From the NCBI GenBank assembly GCA_023429275.1, contig JAEYWB010000615.1, forward strand, positions 1 to 6,099: a stretch of 6,099 nucleotides of DNA, given 5' to 3'. How positions within the stretch are numbered: position 1 is the first letter of the stretch; every line of letters begins with the position of its first letter. This DNA comes from Planctomycetota bacterium (GTDB lineage: Bacteria > Planctomycetota > Planctomycetia > Planctomycetales > Planctomycetaceae). The notes below the pieces were generated by a model. It was not told the DNA's origin. It was given only the letters and a program-made list of their open reading frames with translations, and ran no database searches. The translations under genes were made by a program, and so were the position numbers. Below are positions 1 through 6,059 of this stretch, piece after piece.

Positions 1-983
1 CTGGCGATCAACGCACGCATCTCGTCGCACTTCCCCCTGGCGACATCCGGCGAGGCGTCGTCCGGGATTTCGTTCCAGAGGAACTGCAGCGCAGCGATCG
101 GCCCTGCCGGTTCGGTCGTCCCGGTCAGAACCTCCCAGACCGTCGTGAGGTACCTGGCACTGATGTGAGCTTCGGCCGCAAGGCCGGAGAGCGTTGCCCC
201 AGGCTCTCCGCGGCGGGCCCGGGCCCTGTACTTCCACGCGGCGAAGAAATAGTCGGAGAAGTCGGTCGGCTGACGTTTGTAGAAGGCGACAATCCGGTTG
301 ACCGAAAACTTGTCCCGGTCGGTCTCGGCGATCACCGGATGGGGAGCGAAGACGAACCCGTCGGCCGTCAGGGCCAGGTGATCCGCGACATTGCGGGCGG
401 CGTCGAGGTACTTCTTGACCAGCGCCGGGGAGGTGCTGAGCGACTCGGCGGAGTTGTCGAATCCCGCCTCATTGGCCGGATCGACGGGGAAGTCCTTCGT
501 CGGAAGGAGATCGACCCCCGTCAGGTCGCGGACGGTGTAGTTGTACTCGGCGTTGCTGAGCCGCCGGACCGGAACCGGGCCCGGATCGCCGGCACTCTTC
601 TCCCCGACATCCGCACGGGCCGCTTCGATCCAGTCCACGACCTCCTGGCGAAGGTCCTGGGTTGGCTGCTTCTTTGCCTCTTCCGGGGGCATATCTCCGG
701 CACGAAGGCGGTCAAGCACCAGTTCCCATCGCTTGTGGTCGTCGCCAACCGAGCCCGCCGATCCGAGCGGAGTCAGGTCGAACTCCCCCTTGGGCTCCGT
801 GGAGCCATGACACGAACGGCAGTACGTCTCGAGGAACGGCTTCACTCGTTGCTCGAACGTCCGCTCGAGGTTGCCAACGTTTGAACCACCTGGCGGATCG
901 GCGGCCGCAAGCGGACCACACGGAACAAGCAGGCATCCGAGGATCGGCAGCACGAAGCGGCATCGAGAGACCAGCAAGATCAT
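1..983 (-). CDS. Exported planctomycete c-type cytochrome, PSCyt1-DUF1587 type (3' end outside window)
   Basis: This is the first 327 codons of a larger gene; no stop is reached before the window edge. The ATG at 983 starts a Sec-like signal peptide: a hydrophobic stretch at about residues 10-22, then a likely cleavage after LAAA (residue 28). A PSCyt1-type domain covers about residues 45-125. It has one haem-c site, CRSCH at 55-59, and the conserved continuation KGEFDL and RAGDMPP. A DUF1587-like domain follows at about 137-200 (RRLSNAEY, YTVRDLTGVD, then GFDNSAESLSTSPAL). The rest (to 327) resembles the middle of long planctomycete proteins that usually continue into DUF1592/DUF1588/DUF1585; those parts would lie left of the window. 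The family is exported and thought to be redox-active, but its biochemical role is not established. Such genes often precede a DUF1552 or DUF1501 gene, which here would be outside the window. No strong Shine-Dalgarno sequence is visible. Family assignment is firm; function is not. Confidence 0.9.
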   Translation of the reverse strand, partial: MILLVSRCRFVLPILGCLLVPCGPLAAADPPGGSNVGNLERTFEQRVKPFLETYCRSCHGSTEPKGEFDLTPLGSAGSVGDDHKRWELVLDRLRAGDMPPEEAKKQPTQDLRQEVVDWIEAARADVGEKSAGDPGPVPVRRLSNAEYNYTVRDLTGVDLLPTKDFPVDPANEAGFDNSAESLSTSPALVKKYLDAARNVADHLALTADGFVFAPHPVIAETDRDKFSVNRIVAFYKRQPTDFSDYFFAAWKYRARARRGEPGATLSGLAAEAHISARYLTTVWEVLTGTTEPAGPIAALQFLWNEIPDDASPDVARGKCDEMRALIA

Positions 984-1033
984 TCCGGAGGATGTCCGAT
1001 CGAGGCGATTGAGAACGGGGGGACGACTAGGCG

Positions 1034-1045
1034 GGAAGCGCTTCC
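1034..1045. promoter_or_regulatory. Perfect 12-base palindrome, possible LacI/GalR-family operator
   Basis: GGAAGCGCTTCC is a perfect palindrome with the AAGCGCTT core and central CG typical of LacI/GalR-family operators. It lies 51 bases upstream of the minus-strand cytochrome start, within the divergent intergenic region. One or two 12-base palindromes are expected by chance in 6 kb, so only the core sequence and the location support a regulatory role. No regulator gene is in the window. Confidence 0.3.
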
Positions 1046-1091
1046 ACCCTATCCGATCGCATCAGCAACGTCTTGTCTGACGCCGACGACT

Positions 1092-1253
1092 TTGAACGTT
1101 TGCGAGACAAGCGTCCTTCCGTCTCTCTCAAAGGTCGACGGTCTTCCCTTGATTGCCCGGTTGTCTGCACTTCAGATGGTGGCCCTCGAGGGAACAGACG
1201 TTACGACACGAGGGGCCCGTTGGCTGCGTCGGGTGCCGCCGGAACTCGATGTT
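1092..1253 (+). pseudogene. Probable remnant of a leucine-rich-repeat (LRR) gene
   Basis: The frame translates to about 54 residues resembling the C-terminal end of a planctomycete LRR protein. A first half-repeat reads LNVCETSV. A second reads IARLSALQMVALEGTDVTT and is followed by RGARWLRRVPPELDV, matching the LxxLxxLxLxGTxVTxxGxxxLxxxxPxLxV pattern. The two GT/ET landmarks are 29 residues apart instead of the usual 23-24, and the extra LPSLSKV-like stretch may mark an insertion. There is no ATG, no ribosome site and no further repeat upstream. The frame has no stop and runs on into the downstream S51 gene. I read it as the relic of an LRR gene end, not as a working gene. A chance resemblance or a true N-terminal extension of the S51 protein remains possible. 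Confidence 0.35.
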
Positions 1254-1262
1254 CCAGGACGC

Positions 1263-1293
1263 GATCGCCAGACGAACGACGTCGTCAGCGATC
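1263..1293 (+). other. Two-part stem-loop in the leader of the S51 gene
   Basis: GATCGC (1263-1268) pairs with GCGATC (1288-1293), and inside it GACGA (1271-1275) pairs with TCGTC (1282-1286) around the six-base loop ACGACG. The stems are separated by a small CA/A internal bulge, giving 11 base pairs. It ends 38 bases before the ATG at 1332. There is no U-tract, so it is not a standard terminator. It may be a structured 5' leader element or a protein site; no function is shown. Confidence 0.3.
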
Positions 1294-1317
1294 AGAGTGC
1301 CGTCTTCTCCACTCAGC

Positions 1318-1323
1318 AGGAAG
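1318..1323 (+). promoter_or_regulatory. Ribosome binding site deciding the S51 start
   Basis: AGGAAG lies eight bases before the ATG at 1332, a good Shine-Dalgarno match and spacing. It supports 1332 as the start over the open frame that extends further upstream, and the reading from 1332 begins directly with a signal peptide. Confidence 0.6.
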
Positions 1324-1331
1324 TCGATTCC

Positions 1332-2744
1332 ATGAAACGCGTCGTCACCATCCTTGGCTTGGTCGTTTCGCTCTGGGTGATGGGAGATGCACCGACAAAC
1401 GGACAACCCTCCGGCACAGCCCGCCCCGGTTCCATCACTCCTCACCGTGGCGTAGTCGTCTGGTGGGGCGGAGGCGACGTTCCGGATCCCGTGTTCGATC
1501 GCCTTTCCAGGATCGTGCCGGGAGGGACGATTGCGGTCGTTACTGCTGAGGACACTCCGCCATCTCTTAAAGCCTGGGCCGAAAAGACGCGTCTGGCCGC
1601 GGAGGTCTTCCCGGCGGCAACTCCCGATTTGAGCGACCGGTTGCAGAAGTTCGACCTGGTCTGGATCGAGACCGGCAGGGACTCCGCAGGAGTCGAGATC
1701 CTCGACAAGGTTTTCGTGTCGACCCGTTTCTTGACCGGCTCTCCGGATCGCGACCTGGAAACTCAACTGACGGCATCACCTGGGCGGATCGGCGTCGGAA
1801 TCCCGGGCGGGACGGCGCTGGTCGCCACCGGTCGAAGCCTGGAAGTGATCGGTGAGTCCGACGTCGTGGTCTGCCTCCCTGCATCGGTGACCCGCCCGAA
1901 AGACCGGCCGGTCGCCTTCCAGCGTTACAAGCCGGGGTCGACCGCCGATTTGATCGCACTGAGCCGGGCCGCGAGCGCCCGCCTGGGACCGCAGTTTCCG
2001 GCCCGGACGGACAAGCCTGTCGAGGTCTCTCACGGGACGCTGCTGGCGTGTGGCGGCGGTGAACTCCCGGATTCGATCTGGCAGCGATTCGTGGAACTGG
2101 CGGGGGGCGTGGCGGCTCCGATCGTCGTCATCCCGATCGCGAGTCCCACCCAGGGGAACCGCGGTTCCAGGGATGCAGAGCATCTGAAACGTCTGGGGTG
2201 TCGCCGAGTCACCGTTCTGAATCATCGCACTCCCGAAGAAGCCCGGTCTCCGGACTTCTGCAGAGCCATGCAGGAAGCACGGGGCGTCTGGCTCGGAGGA
2301 GGCCGGCAGTGGAGATACGTCGACGCATTCGAAGAGAGCGCGGAGCCGCTCTTCCATGAAGTTCTGAAGCGGAACGGCGTCATCGGCGGCAGCAGCGCCG
2401 GGGCGGCAATCCAGGCGGAATACATGGTCCGTGGCTCGCCGCTCGGCAATCTGGAGATCATGGCCGAGGGTTACGAACGCGGCCTGAACCTTCTGCCCGG
2501 CTGCGCGATCGATATCCACGTCACGGAGCGGAACCGGGTCAAGGATGTGGTCCGCCTGGTGGAGACCTATCCCGAACTCCTCGGCATCGCGATTGACGAA
2601 AAGACTGCGGTGGAAATCCGCGGCTCGGTGCTGACGGTGCTCGGCGATCGGAAGGTTCAGGTCGTCGATTCCCGCCGGAGCCTCCCGGAGGTGTTTCAAG
2701 CCGCAGACCGATATGATCTGGCGACTCGGACATCCTTACCCTGA
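1332..2744 (+). CDS. Exported peptidase S51 / cyanophycinase-like protein with a degenerate N-terminal repeat
   Basis: This 470-residue protein starts with a signal peptide (MKRVVTILGLVVSLWVMGDA), so it probably acts outside the cytoplasm. The C-terminal half, about 233-446, is a complete peptidase S51 domain: GGGELPD at 241-247, VWLGGGRQWR at 319-328, the nucleophile elbow GGSSAGA with Ser355, IDIHVTERNR with His396, and GIAIDEKTAV at 418-427. S51 enzymes are serine hydrolases that cleave next to aspartate; cyanophycinases release beta-Asp-Arg from cyanophycin. Residues 40-180 look like a second S51 copy: GGGDVPD at 46-52, VWIETGR at 110-116, and GVGIPGGTALV followed by EVIG. This copy lacks the Ser elbow and has Arg132 where His396 aligns. 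Single-domain cyanophycinases are usually near 270-300 residues. The S51 call is strong; the exact substrate is unknown. A threonine synthase gene follows after 55 bases on the same strand. Confidence 0.9.
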   Translation: MKRVVTILGLVVSLWVMGDAPTNGQPSGTARPGSITPHRGVVVWWGGGDVPDPVFDRLSRIVPGGTIAVVTAEDTPPSLKAWAEKTRLAAEVFPAATPDLSDRLQKFDLVWIETGRDSAGVEILDKVFVSTRFLTGSPDRDLETQLTASPGRIGVGIPGGTALVATGRSLEVIGESDVVVCLPASVTRPKDRPVAFQRYKPGSTADLIALSRAASARLGPQFPARTDKPVEVSHGTLLACGGGELPDSIWQRFVELAGGVAAPIVVIPIASPTQGNRGSRDAEHLKRLGCRRVTVLNHRTPEEARSPDFCRAMQEARGVWLGGGRQWRYVDAFEESAEPLFHEVLKRNGVIGGSSAGAAIQAEYMVRGSPLGNLEIMAEGYERGLNLLPGCAIDIHVTERNRVKDVVRLVETYPELLGIAIDEKTAVEIRGSVLTVLGDRKVQVVDSRRSLPEVFQAADRYDLATRTSLP

Positions 2745-2799
2745 TCTGGCCAGGTCACTGTCCGCACCACGTACTCACTCGAGAAGAGCCGGGGCCTCT

Positions 2800-4029
2800 G
2801 TGTCGGCATCGTTTGTGACTCACCTCGAAAGCGCCATCGACGGAACGCGTTTCCAGCCGGGACAGCTCTACACGACACACAAGGACCGTCCCCTTTGGGT
2901 CCGGTATGACCTCGCGGCTGTCGGAAAGGCGGTGAGCCGCGACGAAATCACTCGGCGCCGGGAGGATCTCTGGCGTTGGCGTGAACTCCTTCCAGTCCGG
3001 GACGAATCTTCGATTGTCTCGCTGGGGGAGCGAACGACGCCACTGCTCCGCTGTCCGAGACTGGGAGAGGCGCTGGGGCTGTCTCAGCTCTGGATCAAGG
3101 ATGACAGCCAGCTCCCCACCGGCAGTTTCAAGAGCCGCGGCCAGGCGCTGGCGATCTCGATGGCCAAAGAGCTGGGCGTGAAGCGCGTTGCGATTCCGAC
3201 GGCCGGAAATGCGGGGGGAGCGATGGCGGCCTACGCGGCCCGTGCCGGCATGGAGGCCTACGTCTTCATGCCCAGCGATACGCCGCGGATCAATCAGTTC
3301 GAAGCGGTCATGGCGGGAGCCAGGGTCTTTCTCGTCGATGGACTGATCACCGACTGCGGTCGAATCGTCCGCGCCGGCAAGGAGGCGATGAACTGGTTCG
3401 ACATTTCCACCCTTCGAGAGCCGTACCGCATCGAAGGAAAGAAGACGATGGGCCTCGAACTGGCCGAGCAGTTCGACTGGAAGCTGCCAGACGTCATTCT
3501 CTACCCGACAGGCGGCGGGACAGGGCTCATCGGGATGTGGAAGGCATTTCAGGAACTGCGGCAACTCGGCTGGCTCGATTCCGACAACTTCCCGCGAATG
3601 GTCGCCGTCCAGAGCGACGGATGCGCCCCGATAGTGAAGGCCTTCGAGGCGGGAAGCCGGTTCGCCGAAACCTTCAGCCCGGCGGCCACGGTCGCCAGCG
3701 GAATCCGCGTCCCCGCCGCCGTGGGCGATTTCATGATCCTGGACGCGATCCGCGAAAGCGGCGGAACGGCCTGCGCCGTCGACGAGCGGAGGATTGTGGA
3801 CTGGATGAGACTCGCGATCTCCAGCGAAGGGGTGTCCGTCTGCCCGGAATCGGCGGCCTGCGTCGGCGCGGCGATCGCACTCCGCGAATCAGGCTGGCTC
3901 AAGGCGGAAGACCGGGTCGTCCTCTACAACTGCGGCGCCGCCCAGAAGTACGTCGACGTGGCGCCGCTCTCGCTCCCCCGCATCCCCAGCGGCGACTTCA
4001 CCGACTGGGAACGCCTCACCGCTCCCTGA
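2800..4029 (+). CDS. thrC: Threonine synthase (PLP-dependent, fold type II)
   Basis: This enzyme converts O-phosphohomoserine to threonine and phosphate in the cytoplasm, the last step of threonine synthesis. Visible landmarks in the 409-residue product are PTGSFKSRG with the PLP lysine Lys111, AGNAGGA at 135-141, the phosphate-cup loop PTGGGTGLIG at 236-245, QSDGCAPIVKAFEAG, CPESAA at 348-353 and VVLYNCGAAQKY at 373-384, the position of the usual FNTGxGLKY end. Length fits the family. I chose GTG 2800 (MSASFVTHLES), because homologues tend to begin shortly before such a VTHLE motif. GTG 2815 is an alternative. An ATG at 2713 would overlap the S51 gene by 32 bases and add 29 low-complexity residues. 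The usual CSxCG cysteines after HLE are replaced here by SAIDG. It may be co-transcribed with the S51 gene and converges with the DUF1501 gene 28 bases away. Related PLP enzymes such as cysteate synthase or threonine dehydratase are less likely. Confidence 0.9.
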   Translation: MSASFVTHLESAIDGTRFQPGQLYTTHKDRPLWVRYDLAAVGKAVSRDEITRRREDLWRWRELLPVRDESSIVSLGERTTPLLRCPRLGEALGLSQLWIKDDSQLPTGSFKSRGQALAISMAKELGVKRVAIPTAGNAGGAMAAYAARAGMEAYVFMPSDTPRINQFEAVMAGARVFLVDGLITDCGRIVRAGKEAMNWFDISTLREPYRIEGKKTMGLELAEQFDWKLPDVILYPTGGGTGLIGMWKAFQELRQLGWLDSDNFPRMVAVQSDGCAPIVKAFEAGSRFAETFSPAATVASGIRVPAAVGDFMILDAIRESGGTACAVDERRIVDWMRLAISSEGVSVCPESAACVGAAIALRESGWLKAEDRVVLYNCGAAQKYVDVAPLSLPRIPSGDFTDWERLTAP

Positions 4030-4057
4030 CTGCCGGCTCTCGCCCCTTCCTGCACGC

Positions 4058-5470
4058 TTACAGAATCGCCTCAATCGGCTGCCCTGCCGTGATCGGCAGC
4101 GGGCGGCCTTCCAGGTCGTGGACCATCGTTTCCGGAGAGAAGCCCAGGCAGTGATAGACCGTCGCGAGGTAATCGGCGGGACGGACTGGATCGAGGATCG
4201 GGTGTGCGGCCCGTTGATCGGTCGCGCCATGTACCGTTCCCCCGCGCACGCCCCCGCCCGCCAGAGCAATGGAGAACGCGCTCCCCCAGTGGTCGCGGCC
4301 GAGACGCTGGTTGAACTTCGGCGTGTGGCCGAACTCGGTCACCAGACAGACGAGCGTTTCGTCCAGGAGGCCGCGGTCCTCAAGGTCAGTGATCAACGCG
4401 GAATAGGTGCGGTCGAGGTCCGGCATGAGCCATCCCTTGAGGCTCTCGCTGTGCTTTTCGTGCGTGTCCCAACCGCCGCCGTTGGGACGTTTGCTGTCGG
4501 CAGAAGCCGAATGCACCTGTACGAGGGAGACCCCCGCTTCAACCAGTCGCCGCGCCAGGAGCACGCTTTGCCCCCACTTGGTGCGGCCATAGCGATCGCG
4601 GACCTCGGGAGATTCCCGTTCGAGATCGAACGCCGCCCGTCCCGTCCCCCCTGCGATCAGCGAGATCGCCTGCTCCCGATACAGATCGAACGCGCCGGAC
4701 GAGGCGCGGTCCTCCAGCGCGTTCAGGTTCTGCGAAACCTGATCGAGGAGTGAAAGCCGGCGGTTCAGGCGGACCTGGGATAGCCCCTCAGCCAATTCGG
4801 CCCCCGGCATGGTGAAGCCCGCGGCGCTCGGATCGCATTCGAGCAGCCACGGATCGTACGCGCGGCCCAGTCGTCCTCCATCGGTTCCGGGCCAGGGATC
4901 CTGCCCGCCGTTGTTCGCGAGGCGTCGAGGGAGCGCAATCGAGGACGGGAGCCCGTCGCGCGGCGGACAAAGCCCCCGGATCACGGCATTGAAGGCAGGC
5001 CAGTCATTGGGGCGGCCGGGAGGCGCATTCTCACGACTGAGGGGAGCGTGCGGTACACCCGTCAGCATCTGGTAGCCGCTGGTCGAATGGGCGTTGTCGC
5101 CGGTGACCATCGAACGGATAACCGCCAGGCGGTCAGTCAGATTCGCGATCTGCGGCATCAACTCGCCAACAAACAGCCCCGGCGTTCGCGAGGAGATGAC
5201 GCCGAAATCCCCTCGCACCTCCCGCGGGGATTCAGGCTTCGGATCAAAGCTTTCGTGCTGCGGAAAGCCTCCCGAAACGAAGAGCACGATGACCGACTTC
5301 GCAGTGCCGACTCTCCGCTCGGCAGCAGATTTCTCCCGAGCCTGCAGCATTCGCGGGAGCGAAACCCCCGCCAGTGAAAGCCCCCCCACGCGGAGCCATT
5401 CGCGGCGGGAGAGTCCATCACACAACCGAGTGGAATGATCGAAAAGGCTAAGCATCGGCGGGGCAGGCAT
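4058..5470 (-). CDS. Tat-exported DUF1501 protein (alkaline phosphatase/sulfatase-like fold)
   Basis: The N-terminus carries a twin-arginine signal, SRREWLRVGG at 21-30, followed by a hydrophobic stretch and a likely cleavage region near 40-47, so the protein is exported folded. The rest matches DUF1501, a family related to the alkaline phosphatase superfamily and greatly expanded in planctomycetes: SGGFPQHESFDPKP at 66-79, DNAHSTSGYQMLTG at 125-138, GGWDTHEKHSE at 332-342, TEFGHTPK at 378-385 and GRDHWG at 391-396. The acidic and histidine residues in these blocks are likely metal or active-site ligands, by analogy only. His382 stands where many relatives have Arg. The substrate is unknown. 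The alternative start MLSLFD at 5455 is equally plausible and would remove five residues. DUF1501 genes commonly sit beside a DUF1549/DUF1553 cytochrome-like gene, but no such gene lies upstream here, and downstream is the converging threonine synthase gene. Confidence 0.92.
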   Translation of the reverse strand: MPAPPMLSLFDHSTRLCDGLSRREWLRVGGLSLAGVSLPRMLQAREKSAAERRVGTAKSVIVLFVSGGFPQHESFDPKPESPREVRGDFGVISSRTPGLFVGELMPQIANLTDRLAVIRSMVTGDNAHSTSGYQMLTGVPHAPLSRENAPPGRPNDWPAFNAVIRGLCPPRDGLPSSIALPRRLANNGGQDPWPGTDGGRLGRAYDPWLLECDPSAAGFTMPGAELAEGLSQVRLNRRLSLLDQVSQNLNALEDRASSGAFDLYREQAISLIAGGTGRAAFDLERESPEVRDRYGRTKWGQSVLLARRLVEAGVSLVQVHSASADSKRPNGGGWDTHEKHSESLKGWLMPDLDRTYSALITDLEDRGLLDETLVCLVTEFGHTPKFNQRLGRDHWGSAFSIALAGGGVRGGTVHGATDQRAAHPILDPVRPADYLATVYHCLGFSPETMVHDLEGRPLPITAGQPIEAIL

Positions 5471-5516
5471 CTGAGGGAGGGCGGGATCCCGGATGATGGC
5501 CCCCCGGGACGCATCA

Positions 5517-5546
5517 ACAATAGCAGATTTGTCTCATTCGGGCGAA
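5517..5546 (-). promoter_or_regulatory. Candidate sigma70-like promoter for the DUF1501 gene
   Basis: On the minus strand TATTGT (5522-5517), preceded by TGC as an extended -10, lies 18 bases after TTCGCC (5546-5541). It is about 47 bases upstream of the ATG at 5470. The -10 is reasonable; the -35 is a poor match. The surroundings are locally AT-richer than the rest of the window. Confidence 0.3.
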
Positions 5547-5780
5547 CCGGGTATTGCATTCGGACTCCCGAGCCTTGGCTGCAGCTCGATGTCTATCCTC
5601 GACCGAGCAGGCCGTTCCAGGCAGCGTTCCACCTGTTCTCGAGCTCGAGGCCGGCGGGCCTGAGCGGCTGCGCGGCCGACCTCATTCACTAGCGTATTGA
5701 AAAGGCTCGCAAAGCCAAGATGTGCCGGGTGGGACCGGCCTGCGGTCATGCTCGGAGCCTGCGACCTGAGTGCAGCCCGC

Positions 5781-5795
5781 GGCGCCTTTGGCGCC
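5781..5795. repeat. Short perfect hairpin GGCGCC-TTT-GGCGCC
   Basis: Two copies of the self-complementary hexamer GGCGCC surround a three-base TTT, allowing a tight 6-bp all-GC hairpin. No U-tract follows on either strand, so a simple intrinsic terminator is unlikely. Function unknown. Confidence 0.4.
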
Positions 5796-5891
5796 TTCAC
5801 GAGGACATTGACCGTCCTCTCGTCGTCAAGGTGGAACTGCCCATCGGAGTGCCTGGTGATGCGACTGCGAAACGCAGCCCATCAGGACAGT

Positions 5892-5910
5892 TCAATTTCC
5901 GGCAAATTGA
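5892..5910. repeat. AT-rich inverted repeat TCAATTT / AAATTGA
   Basis: TCAATTT (5892-5898) and AAATTGA (5904-5910) are perfect inverted 7-mers around CCGGC. The AT-rich arms stand out in otherwise GC-rich DNA, which is more like a protein-binding site than a terminator. No adjacent gene start explains it. Confidence 0.35.
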
Positions 5911-6013
5911 CTCGCTTCTCGCCCGTAGCCGCCGGAAGGGCGCGCGAGGCTAAAGGCTGCTCCGCGCTGTACCGTTCGTCGCCCCAATCCACAGATCGCG
6001 TCCACGAATCGTA

Positions 6014-6044
6014 TCCACTTTGACGAGATGCAACTCGTTGTGGA
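6014..6044 (-). other. Stem-loop just downstream of tRNA-Val
   Basis: Read on the minus strand, TCCAC pairs with GTGGA, and inside it ACGAG pairs with CTCGT around TTGCAT; an A and CAAA form an internal loop. The 10 pairs start 16 bases after the tRNA 3' end. No U-run follows, so it could be a trailer-processing structure or a weak terminator rather than a canonical one. Confidence 0.35.
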
Positions 6045-6059
6045 GTGGTGACTTGCAAG

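Larger units (their letters stand above)
5471..6059. other. Gene-poor interval between DUF1501 and tRNA-Val
   Basis: I find no convincing gene in these 589 bases. The longest frames on either strand lack a ribosome site, a recognisable domain and a good start. A minus-strand frame (about 5534-5875) contains a protein-like stretch, HPAHLGFASLFNTLVNEVG, but its only starts are internal (a GTG at 5800 is one) and I recognise no family. The interval contains a leader inverted repeat (TCCCGG at 5487-5492 with CCGGGA at 5504-5509), the doubled CTCGAG near 5640-5650, AGGCC/GGCCT flanking GGCG, and the stem-loops listed separately. It could be a degraded gene, an intergenic repeat or a tRNA trailer region. 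Confidence 0.5.

Noticed and set aside
165..884. Long plus-strand open frame of 239 codons
   Set aside because: It lies antisense to the cytochrome gene, whose haem motif, signal peptide and DUF1587 block are recognisable; the plus-strand product has no domain and is a GC-rich shadow.
1776..2699. Minus-strand open frame of 307 codons
   Set aside because: It is antisense to the S51 gene, which has clear catalytic motifs; the opposite product is unrecognisable and arginine/proline-rich in shadow fashion.
1092..2744. S51 protein starting at TTG 1092 as an LRR-S51 fusion
   Set aside because: The ATG at 1332 has a good ribosome site and begins a signal peptide, which would be buried in the middle of such a fusion.
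2713..2799. Threonine synthase start at ATG 2713
   Set aside because: The added 29 residues do not resemble the family and would force overlap with the S51 gene; the recognisable N-terminus begins around 2800-2815.
4084..4099. CTGCCG-TGAT-CGGCAG hairpin as terminator for the threonine synthase gene
   Set aside because: It lies inside the DUF1501 coding sequence and has no U-tract; the 28-base convergent gap itself shows no terminator.
5697..6023. Plus-strand frames of 108 and 77 codons near the tRNA
   Set aside because: No ribosome site, domain or coherent hydrophobic pattern; they overlap each other and inverted repeats in a noncoding-looking stretch.
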